Source: Chitinophaga niabensis
GTDB lineage: Bacteria > Bacteroidota > Bacteroidia > Chitinophagales > Chitinophagaceae
NCBI GenBank assembly: GCA_017849435.1
Contig: JAFIGY010000009.1
Span: 1-64,000 of the forward strand
DNA: 64,000 bases
Direction of reading: 5' to 3'
Made by a program: the position numbers and the translations under genes. How positions within the stretch are numbered: the first letter of the stretch is position 1; each line of letters starts with the position of its first letter. Under the pieces are notes generated by a model. The model did no database searches, had not been told where the DNA came from, and worked only from the letters and a program-made list of their open reading frames with translations. This document shows positions 43,166-52,269 of this stretch, one piece after another.

Positions 43166-44178
43166 TATTCGATATTTACAGCTTTGGAATAGATTTTATC
43201 AATGATCTCCACTGTTTTAAGACCCTCAAAGAAATTTGTTGAAATACTACCATTATTGGTGAGTACTTCAACAAGGTTTTCATAAACCTTGTCATGATTA
43301 GACATAGAGCCTACATAAGTGCCATAATTGTTGGCTTTGTTTCCAGCAGGGAGGTCTTTGATTTCAATACCTTCTATAGATTGGTATTCGAGTTCATTTA
43401 GATACTGTCCGCCGATCTTGACGGTACCTTTTTCACCAAAGAGCGTGAGAGAACCCTCCATATTTTTCGCATAGCTATTCACCGTGTAGTTGATAGTACC
43501 GATAGCTTTATTGTGGAACTCCAGAATCACAACCCCTGTATCTTCAAATTCTATGATACCTTTATGAAGATAGTTTCCTGTAAATGCCTGCACATTCTTG
43601 ATGTCGCCAACCAGCCAGTAAAGGAGGTCTATGAAATGACTGAATTGTGTATAGAGTGTACCTCCGTCAAGGTCTTTGGTTCCTTTCCAGGAGTTCGCAT
43701 AATAATCGTTGTTCCGGTTCCAGAAGCAGCTTAATTGTACGTTTACGATCCTGCCCAATTTTCCCTCATCGATGATAGATTTTACGGCTTCTACAGGAGG
43801 GTTAAAGCGGTTTTGCTTGATCGCAAAAAGCCGTCTGTTGGTTTTTTCAGCAGCCTTGATCATTTCACCGCAGTCATGCACAGACGTGGCCAGCGGTTTT
43901 TCGCAAAGCACATGATGGCCTGCCTGCAATGCCTGAATAGCATGTTTTGCGTGAAGCCCATTAGGGGTACAGATGCTTACGACGTCAATATCCTTTCCCT
44001 GCTCCAGTAATGCTTCTATGGAGTTGTATGCCTTGGAGTTAAATTTAGATGCGAAGGCGGCAGCTTTTTCCTTATCTGTGTCGCATACAGCTTGCAGTAT
44101 ACCATTGTTCTGAATATGTTCTGCGTGACGTTGCCCGATACGCCCACATCCGATAAGGGCAAATTTCAATTTAGACAT
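43165..44178 (-). CDS. Gfo/Idh/MocA dehydrogenase, WbpB-like
   Basis: 337 residues from the ATG at 44178 (MSKLKFALIGCGRIGQRHAE). An ATG at 44304 would add 42 residues overlapping the upstream gene and lacking family character. NAD-binding GxGxxG is GCGRIG, and CEKPLATSVHDC is the EKP motif. The WbpB/WlbA group oxidises the C3 hydroxyl of UDP-2-acetamido-glucuronic acid. The proposed substrate would come from the 6-dehydrogenase at 59198. Tight packing with WbpD- and WbpE-like genes supports the pathway call. Confidence 0.9.
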   Translation of the reverse strand: MSKLKFALIGCGRIGQRHAEHIQNNGILQAVCDTDKEKAAAFASKFNSKAYNSIEALLEQGKDIDVVSICTPNGLHAKHAIQALQAGHHVLCEKPLATSVHDCGEMIKAAEKTNRRLFAIKQNRFNPPVEAVKSIIDEGKLGRIVNVQLSCFWNRNNDYYANSWKGTKDLDGGTLYTQFSHFIDLLYWLVGDIKNVQAFTGNYLHKGIIEFEDTGVVILEFHNKAIGTINYTVNSYAKNMEGSLTLFGEKGTVKIGGQYLNELEYQSIEGIEIKDLPAGNKANNYGTYVGSMSNHDKVYENLVEVLTNNGSISTNFFEGLKTVEIIDKIYSKAVNIE

Positions 44179-44182
44179 AGCT

Positions 44183-45307
44183 TTATTTATGTAAGAAATT
44201 TTTCTTCCGAAGATATTGTTGAATGCTCTTAGCCAGTTTAAAAATGCCAAATGCATTAGGGTAGTCCCGGAATGTTTTATTTTTTGCTTGTAGGATCTGG
44301 TCAAATTCGTTCTTGGACATCTTTAATTTCTTGGTAAGGTACTCTATATCATTACCGATGGTTTGAGGATCATAAGGAGGATGTTTAAGTTCTTCCAATG
44401 CATCTTCTCTTGTGATCTGACCCGAGAGGATAAGATTTGAGAGATGTGCACGCCGTTTATCGATATTAAATTTATGAGGCAGGTAGTAGGATTGCACGAT
44501 CCTTGTATAGACGGACTCGTGGTGCTTGCCCCCATAGTTCTGCCATCCAAGTTGCTCTGCAAGCGTTTTTTGCGCCTCCGTTTTGTTGAACTCGATATAA
44601 TTGAGGATGGATATGAACTGAATTTTGCGTGCGAATGTATAATAGAGTAGCTTATAGAAGGAAAAATGCGGATATCGCTTCAGGGAACCTTTGCTGAAAA
44701 CGCGGTGAACCGAGCGAATGTATTTCCAGTCGATATGACCATAAGCCCAGGCATGTGGCATGATCGATTCCGTCCGGAAATTCATGCCGTTCATGATATA
44801 TTTGATATTGTATTTTACTGCTATTTGGTACAGCAACGCAAAAATTGCATGATCTGTAGGTATTTCCACATCCGGGGTGGCGGATTTAAGATAGGATATT
44901 TGCAATTCCCGGAACTCTTCCCAGTCTATCACATATGTGTACAGTTCTATCCCGAGTTTTTTCAATACTTTTTCAATATTGGACACGGCCAATTCGCTGT
45001 TCCAGCCGTTATCAAAATGTACGGCCAGGGGACGCAGGCCGAGCTCCTTGCATTTGTAAGCGACATAAGTACTGTCTGTTCCACCGCTTACACCAACAAT
45101 ACAGTCGTACTCGTTTCCTTTTCCCGCTTCTTTTATTTTCTCGATGATCTTTTGCAGCTTTTCCTCTCCATTCTCACTTTCAAGCCTTGCATTCAGCTTC
45201 GTATAATAGTCATAATAGTGATTTGAGATGCCCTGTTCGTCAAAAAAAATATCCGGATCACTGGTGTCCATCACTGTTTTAGTACAAATTCTGTATTCTT
45301 TTTCCAT
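44183..45307 (-). CDS. N-acetyl sugar amidotransferase, WbpG-like
   Basis: 374 residues from the ATG at 45307; the TTG two codons out is not used. The ATP-pyrophosphatase loop is IVGVSGGTDSTYVAYKC (SGGxDS). The N-terminus CTKTVMDTSDPDIFFDEQGI matches the family, but the Cys knuckles I expect (CxxC and a later CxxC) are largely replaced. In Pseudomonas, WbpG with HisH- and HisF-like partners turns an N-acetyl into an acetamidino group. Here the same three genes are contiguous. Pseudaminic/legionaminic amidinating relatives (PseA type) are the alternative. Confidence 0.88.
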   Translation of the reverse strand: MEKEYRICTKTVMDTSDPDIFFDEQGISNHYYDYYTKLNARLESENGEEKLQKIIEKIKEAGKGNEYDCIVGVSGGTDSTYVAYKCKELGLRPLAVHFDNGWNSELAVSNIEKVLKKLGIELYTYVIDWEEFRELQISYLKSATPDVEIPTDHAIFALLYQIAVKYNIKYIMNGMNFRTESIMPHAWAYGHIDWKYIRSVHRVFSKGSLKRYPHFSFYKLLYYTFARKIQFISILNYIEFNKTEAQKTLAEQLGWQNYGGKHHESVYTRIVQSYYLPHKFNIDKRRAHLSNLILSGQITREDALEELKHPPYDPQTIGNDIEYLTKKLKMSKNEFDQILQAKNKTFRDYPNAFGIFKLAKSIQQYLRKKNFLHK

Positions 45308-45313
45308 ACACAA

Positions 45314-46075
45314 TTATAAAAATAACTTTTTTAAATCAGCAGAAGTCGGGTAATTAATCAAAACAGCTTTGTGTTTACCGTGGAAAACAAACATACTGCC
45401 GGCCGCTACTGCAGAGGCTCCTGCTGTTTTTACCGCCTCTCTGAGATCTGTCAGATTACCTGCTCCTCCACAGGCCACAACCGGAATGGTGATCTGGGAG
45501 GCAAGTTTTGAGATAATATCCAGATCATACCCGGTCATAGTACCATCTTTTTCTATACTGTTCACCAGTAACTCCCCCGCACCCAGGTCTTCCATCTTCT
45601 TTGCAAATTCAATGGCTTCCAGTTTACTATTTTTTTTCCCGTTCTCTATATATACTTCGTATTTCCCCCAGAAGCTTTTTTTTACGTCCATGGAGATAAC
45701 GATCGTTGAGGCGCCAAATTCCCTGGAAGCTTCCGCAACGAGGCTGGGTTGAAGAACGGCGGCCCTGTTCAGTGAAACTTTTTCTATACCAAGTTGCAGG
45801 ATAGTCCTGATCTGGTCCATCGAAGATATTCCTCCTCCGTAACAAACGGGCATGAAGCATTCGCTGGCAATTTCTTTGATGATGTCGAGATCTGGACCAG
45901 CCGGATTATTGTAAGCATCTATATCCAGGAAGATCAGTTCATCTACTTCCTTGTCATTGAAGATTTTAACAGCGTTTATCGGGTCGCCAATGTATATGTT
46001 ATCCTTGAATTTAACTGATTTGTACAGCCCGGACCTTTTATACAGGAGTACGGGAATTACCCTGAAGCTCGACAT
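45314..46075 (-). CDS. HisF-like ammonia-using partner of the sugar amidotransferase
   Basis: 253 residues, TIM barrel of the HisF family. The first strand reads VIPVLLYKRSGLYKSVKF, where histidine-pathway HisF has an Asp (Asp11) in IPCLDV; that catalytic Asp is Leu here. The second catalytic Asp survives in ISMDVKKS. Phosphate-binding loops (CGGAGNLTDL, VAAGSMFVF) are kept. It probably passes ammonia from the HisH-like glutaminase to the WbpG-like ligase rather than cyclising the histidine intermediate. It lies between those two genes. Confidence 0.9.
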   Translation of the reverse strand: MSSFRVIPVLLYKRSGLYKSVKFKDNIYIGDPINAVKIFNDKEVDELIFLDIDAYNNPAGPDLDIIKEIASECFMPVCYGGGISSMDQIRTILQLGIEKVSLNRAAVLQPSLVAEASREFGASTIVISMDVKKSFWGKYEVYIENGKKNSKLEAIEFAKKMEDLGAGELLVNSIEKDGTMTGYDLDIISKLASQITIPVVACGGAGNLTDLREAVKTAGASAVAAGSMFVFHGKHKAVLINYPTSADLKKLFL

Positions 46076-46078
46076 AGA

Positions 46079-46687
46079 TTAAAAGTTTTCAATGAAATTT
46101 TGCAGCAGTTTCATGCCATACCGATGGCTTTTTTCCGGATGAAACTGAACACCAGCCATATTGTCCCTCTCAAGACCTGAAACAAACTCAAATCCGTTAT
46201 ATTTTCCGTACAGCGTTGAGTCGGCCGGGGTGTCTTTAATGTGGTAGGAATGAACATAATAAAACCTGGGATCTTCGAACATATTGTTGAATATTTTTGA
46301 AGAAGGCAGGCTGCGTGTATCTGCCCAGTTCATGTGGGGAACTTTCAGGCCCTCTGCCTGGTTGAAGCGGACAAGTTCTGCATTGAACCATCCAAGACCC
46401 GGTTCAGTACCTTCATCGCTTTTTTGGCACATCAGCTGCATACCCAGACAAATGCCAAGAACAGGGGTTTTTTCTTCTAAAATTTTTATTCTCAATGTGT
46501 TAATGAGGTTCAATTCCTTCAGGTTTTTCATACCAGCATCAAATGAGCCTACTCCGGGGAGTATTAATTTGGATGCTTCTTTGATCGTGGCAATATCAGA
46601 GGTAATGACAGAGCGCACGCCAATCTTTTTCAGCATGTTTTGTATTGACCCTAAATTACCAAGACCATAGTTGATGATCACTATCAT
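46079..46687 (-). CDS. HisH-like glutamine amidotransferase
   Basis: 202 residues, class I glutaminase. Nucleophile Cys is in VLGICLGMQLMC, with the oxyanion region PGVGSFDAG; the His/Glu pair is in VQFHPEKSHRYG. All triad residues are present, so it should release ammonia from glutamine for the adjacent HisF/WbpG-like pair. No other histidine genes are nearby, which argues against a role in histidine synthesis. A 68-base AT-rich gap separates it from the upstream polymerase gene. Confidence 0.9.
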   Translation of the reverse strand: MIVIINYGLGNLGSIQNMLKKIGVRSVITSDIATIKEASKLILPGVGSFDAGMKNLKELNLINTLRIKILEEKTPVLGICLGMQLMCQKSDEGTEPGLGWFNAELVRFNQAEGLKVPHMNWADTRSLPSSKIFNNMFEDPRFYYVHSYHIKDTPADSTLYGKYNGFEFVSGLERDNMAGVQFHPEKSHRYGMKLLQNFIENF

Positions 46688-46755
46688 ATAAAAGGGAATA
46701 TATAAACATATAATAATATATATGCCTGTTAAGGCACCGTAAACACACGCGCAAG

Positions 46756-47988
46756 TTACAGAAAACGAATTGGTTTTAATCGATCAATTAAGCGTAAAAA
46801 ATAATATGAAAAGAGAATACCGACAATAGTGATCGGGTGGAACAAAGTAACAATCCCGCCACTGTTAACCCAGGAGAAGAAGGCGAAAACGTAATATACG
46901 ATAAGTACAGATCCCTTTGATAACTTGTTGTTAATCATAGATTTTGTTATCGCATTTTCCATTCGCCCCATGATGTACCCTCCCAATACCGCAAAAACGG
47001 GAATACCCACTAGGCCCATAGCCAACAACCCTTCCACGTATGAAGTACAGGTAATGTTCCAGCGGCCGGAATTCACCTCGTCAACCAGGGTAGGATAGAA
47101 GAGTGCAGTCACTCCGGTGGTGAATTCATACTTATACGCGGTGTCACTGTATTTAGCTACCCCAAAGAACAAGAAGATCAGACCACTGCCTAAGAACTGG
47201 GCGAGTGTAAGTGGATAGTTGAAATCAACCGGTCCGGCCCTGTAAAGATCCCATGCTTTCCAGGGAGCTTCGGCAGTGAGTACAAATGCCCTTCGGAGCA
47301 CATAATCGAGGATACCCCAAAAAGACCTGTCGGCGATGAACGAGTCGAACAGGTAGGAAGAAACGAAAATCAATGTAAGACCGGGGATTAGTAACGCAAT
47401 GGCAGTTATTGCGGTGCGTTGTTTCCACAATAAAGGAATGACTCCGCACGTCAAAATCAATATTCCTGTGGCCTTTGATCCAAAGGATAGTCCTATGGCA
47501 ATGCAAAAGATCGAAGATGATAGAAAATATCGATCTATCATCAGCTTTCGAGAGAATTTCCGGATATTATAGTATTCTAAACATATTCGGGCAAAGAGGG
47601 AAGGAACGAGGTATTTGGTAAGGATGGCCATGACGAACCCAAAATACCCCATCTGTGTGCGGAAATCTCCTTTTTCGATTTGGCCGGTAAGTACCTGGTA
47701 CCCTTTAAAGGGAACCATTGAAATAAATACAAGGATGCCCAGCGTGTAGGTGATCCGTTTTCTTATAAGCAATGATCGATGAATATCAAATTCGACCGGA
47801 ATATCCTGTTCATGTTTCAGTATTTTTTTTTTCCTGGAGGTGATGAGATATGTGGTCCAGAATATCAGCAGGTAGGCAAAGTAAGGATATACCGAATTGT
47901 TATGGTAGCCACCCATTTCTCCATCCTCGATCAGGAACAGGCCTACGAGGGGAAAGATAAGCGTTGCAATCAATAAAAGCCTAAACAT
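46756..47988 (-). CDS. O-antigen/capsule polymerase, Wzy-like
   Basis: 410 residues, with about ten or more hydrophobic helices and a larger periplasmic loop near 230-300. Wzy proteins have little sequence conservation, so the call rests on topology and on position directly after the flippase, which it overlaps by 8 bases. Wzy joins lipid-linked repeat units at the periplasmic face. No O-antigen ligase-type motif was seen. Confidence 0.75.
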   Translation of the reverse strand: MFRLLLIATLIFPLVGLFLIEDGEMGGYHNNSVYPYFAYLLIFWTTYLITSRKKKILKHEQDIPVEFDIHRSLLIRKRITYTLGILVFISMVPFKGYQVLTGQIEKGDFRTQMGYFGFVMAILTKYLVPSLFARICLEYYNIRKFSRKLMIDRYFLSSSIFCIAIGLSFGSKATGILILTCGVIPLLWKQRTAITAIALLIPGLTLIFVSSYLFDSFIADRSFWGILDYVLRRAFVLTAEAPWKAWDLYRAGPVDFNYPLTLAQFLGSGLIFLFFGVAKYSDTAYKYEFTTGVTALFYPTLVDEVNSGRWNITCTSYVEGLLAMGLVGIPVFAVLGGYIMGRMENAITKSMINNKLSKGSVLIVYYVFAFFSWVNSGGIVTLFHPITIVGILFSYYFLRLIDRLKPIRFL

Positions 47989-49261
47989 GAGGAATTAGTT
48001 TACGCCACTTGAACCAAGGCATTGGGTATATCTTTATGGCCATTATCCAGGTGATAATGAACAGCAGACCGTAGGAAATGGAGGCAGAAAGCGCAGCACC
48101 GTGTATACCGCTTACCTTCGTCAGATAGTAGCAAATAGGAATATTGGTGAGTGCAATGATTAGTGTCGAAATAGAAAGCAGGTAAGTTTTTTCAGCGTAA
48201 AAAATATAATTGGTCACAACCAGATACATGCCGTTAAAGCCAAAAGCGATGAAGAGCAAATAAATATGGCGGGATGCGTCCTGGAATTTTTCGCCGATGA
48301 AAAATTTGAATATTAAAGGGGTGGAGAGGCAGCACGCCATTACGATCAATGCAATACCAATGAAGAATAAATAACTATATCGTACTGTACTGATATTGAT
48401 GGCGTCATCCTTCTTACTCAATCTGGAGAATAGCCAGGGTAGATATGCGGTATTGAATGACATCGTGAGGACATTTAAAACGGATGCGATTTGATAAGCT
48501 ACAGTGTAAATACCAGTCTGTTCTATACCTAACACTTCTTTTACAATAAGCCTGTCTACTATACCAATGAAAAGACCACCAATAGAATGAGGGATCAGAG
48601 GAAGGCTGAATTGCAGGGCATGCTTGAGGCTTTTTATATCCGGTTTCAAAGTTACTCTTTCATTTCCAAAGAGAATAATTAGTGCAAAGACGGAAAAGGC
48701 CCCCCATGCGATCAGCCACCCGTATATTCTTCCCTGCCATCCCATATTGCAATACACAACCATCACGTAGCTGAGCATAAAATTTACAAAAGCAGATGAT
48801 ATCTGGAATACACCATAAGTAACAGGCTTAAGTCGTACCTGCCAAATAGCTAACTGTATAAACATAATGTATTGACAGAAGCTCAATAGTATGGCTAAAA
48901 CCAGGAAGGTTCTTGGAATATCTGTAAGCCGCTCCAGTGCCCCTGAGAATAGGATGCATAAGAAGCTGATGATAACTGTGGAGCAAACCAGTATAACAAT
49001 GCAATTCCCAACGTATTTCGTGAAAGTAAATTTTTCGGGGGAATAATAAGCCCTGCTGACGGCGCCATTTAAACTGAGGCCTACGAAAGGGCCTGCAAAT
49101 GTCACCATAATTGTCAACATAGACAATATACCATATTGCCCCTGATCCAGATGATTGGTCAATATGGGTAGCATCAGGTATGGAATACCGGCGCTCAATA
49201 CATTGGCAATAGAGTAAAGTAGTGTATTCTTAAATAGCGACGGGCTTAAGGAAAGACGCAT
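47981..49261 (-). CDS. Oligosaccharide flippase, Wzx-like
   Basis: 426 residues from the ATG at 49261, which shares one base with the stop of the upstream gene. A longer in-frame start at 49315 would add 18 residues overlapping that gene. Twelve or so membrane helices are visible, beginning LFKNTLLYSIANVLSAGIPY, the usual start of MOP-superfamily polysaccharide transporters. It moves the undecaprenyl-linked repeat unit to the periplasmic side. The polymerase gene overlaps its 3' end. Confidence 0.88.
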   Translation of the reverse strand: MRLSLSPSLFKNTLLYSIANVLSAGIPYLMLPILTNHLDQGQYGILSMLTIMVTFAGPFVGLSLNGAVSRAYYSPEKFTFTKYVGNCIVILVCSTVIISFLCILFSGALERLTDIPRTFLVLAILLSFCQYIMFIQLAIWQVRLKPVTYGVFQISSAFVNFMLSYVMVVYCNMGWQGRIYGWLIAWGAFSVFALIILFGNERVTLKPDIKSLKHALQFSLPLIPHSIGGLFIGIVDRLIVKEVLGIEQTGIYTVAYQIASVLNVLTMSFNTAYLPWLFSRLSKKDDAINISTVRYSYLFFIGIALIVMACCLSTPLIFKFFIGEKFQDASRHIYLLFIAFGFNGMYLVVTNYIFYAEKTYLLSISTLIIALTNIPICYYLTKVSGIHGAALSASISYGLLFIITWIMAIKIYPMPWFKWRKLIPHV

Positions 49262-50742
49262 TATCCAACCTGTTTTAATGTCGTTTTCATAAAACGGGAA
49301 AAATTTTCTTCCCAATTATCATCAAATATCTTGTTAAAAGGAATAGCATCGGCATCAATGGTTGTATTTAGGTACTTGTCCAACGTAGCGATCAGGTTAT
49401 CCAGTTCAACAATTGGGATTAGATTGAAATCATTCGCGATAATATCATAAAATTTGTTTTTAAAGAGAAAGACTGGCTTTTTCATTGCCAGTGTTTCAAA
49501 TACGGTAGTGGAATATTCACTGATAACAATATCGCTCTCAATGATGTCATCGATTACGGAAGGAACGGTTGATACCATAATCTGGCTGGTAACAACAACA
49601 GGGTATATTTCTTTCACCTTTTCCCTTTCGGAAGGATGGCATCTGAATTTTAGTGAATAACGATTGGCTTTACACCAGTCTGCCAGTAGTTCCAAGAGCT
49701 GGTTAACACTTTCAGGCTGCCCGCCTGAACTCAAACAGAGGACTCGGGTAGCTCTTTCATAAAGATTTTTTTTCTCCGGGATGCTTCTTCTTTTCATTTC
49801 CAGGAAAGGATTGCCAATACTGACGCGTTTGAATGGGACGTGCACACTGTCTGAAAAATAGGGCCCGAATGTAAGCAAATAGTCGGGCAGGTGACTCTTC
49901 AACATGGAGTTCTCCTGATATACCGCACCAAAGTTATATGCTAAGTGAAAATTGTTGATCAATCCATGCTGCGGTTCCACTATCGGAATGTTCTTGTCTC
50001 TGGCTGCCAGCAAGACGCCAAGCTTATTCCCATAACAAGCATCTTCCAGAAAAATCACGGAAGGAGAAAAACGGGAGAAAATACGATTATATAATTTCCT
50101 AGCCATACGCGCTTCTGCCAGTCTTTTTTCAGCAAACGTGGAAAGGTATAAACGAAATGAAGGCGAAACAGAGCCAGGGGGAAGCGCATGTTCCACCTCT
50201 TTCAGCAGTCGGTCAATGACGTTTTTATCCTTGGTAGTTATTTTATATTTCAGTAAACCCGCGAGCTTTGAAAGAAAGACTGGGAAAGTTGAATAAGTAA
50301 CATGAGGAGCTACCCGGGGGGTACTGACTGTAAATTGATGCATATCCTCTATGAAAAGACAAGCATCAAACCCAATTTTTTGTGCAAAACTGTCATGAAG
50401 TACGTTACTGACGGTCCCATCCTCATTTCTCTGATTGACAACCCCGGTTGAAACGAAGATATATTTTATATCCTGACGTGATTTACGATTACGTAGATAT
50501 GTAAGCGGGCTCTTGAACAGAGAATAGCAGATATCCGATAGTCCCACAAGTATCTTCCTGATCTGTTGCTTTTTTGAAAGATGATGTGCGTTAACAAGGT
50601 CGTTACTGACATAAACAAGCTGAAATAGAACTTTGTAACGGATGAGATGCCAGATGTTAACAGCATCGTCCGTATAAAAATTGGCAAGGTTAAGATTTCC
50701 CTCCAGGGTTAACGCAGGGCTTTTTTTGTTATTCGATTTCAT
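49261..50742 (-). CDS. Putative GT-B transferase, candidate nonulosonate transferase
   Basis: 493 residues, no close family recognised. The middle has IPIVEPQHGLINNFHLAYNF, a PQHG motif of the kind seen in glycerophosphotransferase and some sialyltransferase-like GT-B enzymes. Later come LCLSSGGQPESVNQLLELLA, a nucleotide-fold strand and Gly turn, then SEYSTTVFETLAMKKPVFLF, typical of a donor-binding E..T..E region. No signal peptide or membrane helix is seen. It lies between the nonulosonate genes and wzx, where the dedicated transferase would be expected. Confidence 0.6.
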   Translation of the reverse strand: MKSNNKKSPALTLEGNLNLANFYTDDAVNIWHLIRYKVLFQLVYVSNDLVNAHHLSKKQQIRKILVGLSDICYSLFKSPLTYLRNRKSRQDIKYIFVSTGVVNQRNEDGTVSNVLHDSFAQKIGFDACLFIEDMHQFTVSTPRVAPHVTYSTFPVFLSKLAGLLKYKITTKDKNVIDRLLKEVEHALPPGSVSPSFRLYLSTFAEKRLAEARMARKLYNRIFSRFSPSVIFLEDACYGNKLGVLLAARDKNIPIVEPQHGLINNFHLAYNFGAVYQENSMLKSHLPDYLLTFGPYFSDSVHVPFKRVSIGNPFLEMKRRSIPEKKNLYERATRVLCLSSGGQPESVNQLLELLADWCKANRYSLKFRCHPSEREKVKEIYPVVVTSQIMVSTVPSVIDDIIESDIVISEYSTTVFETLAMKKPVFLFKNKFYDIIANDFNLIPIVELDNLIATLDKYLNTTIDADAIPFNKIFDDNWEENFSRFMKTTLKQVG

Positions 50743-50759
50743 AATCCTGATTGAAAATA

Positions 50760-51497
50760 TTAAATACTCGTCCAGCCACCATCCACTACAAGATTATGTC
50801 CGGTAATATAAGCGGAATCATCTGACAAAAGAAATGCGATGGCAGGTGAGATATCCCCGGGCGTGCCCAGTCTTCTCAAGGGAACCTTTCTGGTATAATT
50901 TTGAACAAAAGATTCTGCCTGATGATCAAATATTCCTCCCGGGGAAACGCAATTGACACGTACATTGAATGGTCCATAATATGCAGCCAGGTATCTGGAG
51001 AAGTTGATAAGCCCTCCTTTAATAGCTGCATATGCAGGAGGTGTGGTCATGGTCGTGCCTTCGTAAATAGTAAAGTCAGGGCCTACCATTCCGTAAATGG
51101 AAGCCATGCTTATAAGGGAGCCGGATCCTTGTTTTTTCATCTGTTCCAGGATGATCTTGGAGCAGATGAAATAACCATTCAGATGCATGTCTACATTCTT
51201 TCTCCATGATTCAAGCGGAGTATCTTCCAGCTTATTCCCCCAATCGCTGGTTCTGGGGTAGGCATTGTTTACCCATCCATCTACTCTTCCAAACTCCTTT
51301 ATCAAAGTGTCAACAAGTCCCTGTATGCTTGATTCCGAGCCAATGTCCAGAGATCGGCTGTGCGGATCATCCCCATCCTGTTTAATATCTGCGGATATAA
51401 CAATAGCTCCTTTTGAACGCAAATAGGAAACAATTTCCTTTCCCAGTAATCCGGCGCCACCGGTAACAACAATTATTTTCCCCTCTAAAGTTCGCAT
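50760..51497 (-). CDS. Short-chain dehydrogenase, PtmA-like
   Basis: 245 residues, classical SDR. Cofactor motif VVTGGAGLLGKEIVSYLRSK; VNNAYPRTSDW replaces the plain NNAG; catalytic Ser in SMASIYGMVG; PAYAAIKGGL gives YxxxK; C-terminal GHNLVVDGGWTSI. Matches the flagellin-modification PtmA group, which in Campylobacter belongs to the sugar supply branch of legionaminic acid synthesis. Its place near the PtmE-like and NeuA genes supports this. Confidence 0.85.
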   Translation of the reverse strand: MRTLEGKIIVVTGGAGLLGKEIVSYLRSKGAIVISADIKQDGDDPHSRSLDIGSESSIQGLVDTLIKEFGRVDGWVNNAYPRTSDWGNKLEDTPLESWRKNVDMHLNGYFICSKIILEQMKKQGSGSLISMASIYGMVGPDFTIYEGTTMTTPPAYAAIKGGLINFSRYLAAYYGPFNVRVNCVSPGGIFDHQAESFVQNYTRKVPLRRLGTPGDISPAIAFLLSDDSAYITGHNLVVDGGWTSI

Positions 51498-51513
51498 ATA
51501 GTTAGTGGTTAGT

Positions 51514-52257
51514 TTATTTTTTAATCCTCAGAATCGCCCAGTTCATTAACATGCCACCGGAAATCTGAAGCTTTTTCGCATTGCTGTCAACGGTATATGT
51601 TCCCAGGCCTTTTCCTTCGTAGCTAAAGTCTATTTCAGGATTAAAAGGGATAAAGGACACATTTGATGCCAGATTCTCCAGCCATCTGTGTACAGTGCGG
51701 GCTGAATAGGTATTGTAATCATATGCATTGCCCTGGCTGCCACTCTCTCTTGTCAGATCATAGACCTGCGAATAAACGTCTACATCATGGTCAATATTGA
51801 ACAGGGAGCTAATGTAAATAACACCTCCGGGTTTGGTGATCCGTATTAGCTGCTGAAGGGCCTTCTCAGGTTCCTTTAACCAAGAGAGCGCCTGCCAGCA
51901 ACAGACCAGGTCAAATGAATCATCTTGCAGACTATTCAGACTATATATGTTATCCAGAAAAAAACTGTATCGATCTCCCTGAAGCAATTCTTTTGCTATT
52001 TCCAGGGCATTTTCCTGGAAATCCACCAGGCAAAAAGAACCATTCGCGAAGATTTCTGAAAGATGATAGCTTAATGTACCTCCCCCGCAGGCGATATCAG
52101 CGATACTCAATTGCCCTTTTTTCAGATCCGGATCAAGCTTTTCGAGAAGGGATTCCAGGAACTTCTGTTGCTCGGTCTTTGCGATGGACTTACGATAGTA
52201 AGTGGCCGTCATCCTGGAATCCATTGTCAGTGCTTTTTGATACTTATCTTTGGACAT
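51514..52257 (-). CDS. Class I SAM-dependent methyltransferase
   Basis: 247 residues. The Rossmann SAM site is SIADIACGGGTLSYHLSEIF (motif I), then CLVDFQENALEIAK (motif II, acidic residue for the ribose) and DLVCCWQALSWL. A helical insert and C-terminal beta domain follow. It probably O- or N-methylates a sugar of the locus, perhaps the nonulosonic acid or its amidino group. Campylobacter's legionaminic locus also contains a methyltransferase-like gene. The target is not determined by the sequence. Confidence 0.85.
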   Translation of the reverse strand: MSKDKYQKALTMDSRMTATYYRKSIAKTEQQKFLESLLEKLDPDLKKGQLSIADIACGGGTLSYHLSEIFANGSFCLVDFQENALEIAKELLQGDRYSFFLDNIYSLNSLQDDSFDLVCCWQALSWLKEPEKALQQLIRITKPGGVIYISSLFNIDHDVDVYSQVYDLTRESGSQGNAYDYNTYSARTVHRWLENLASNVSFIPFNPEIDFSYEGKGLGTYTVDSNAKKLQISGGMLMNWAILRIKK

Positions 52258-52269
52258 ATAGTCAAAGGT

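Noticed and set aside
45314-46687. Histidine biosynthesis hisF/hisH
   Set aside because: No other his genes are present, the HisF catalytic Asp is lost, and both genes adjoin a sugar amidotransferase in a polysaccharide locus.
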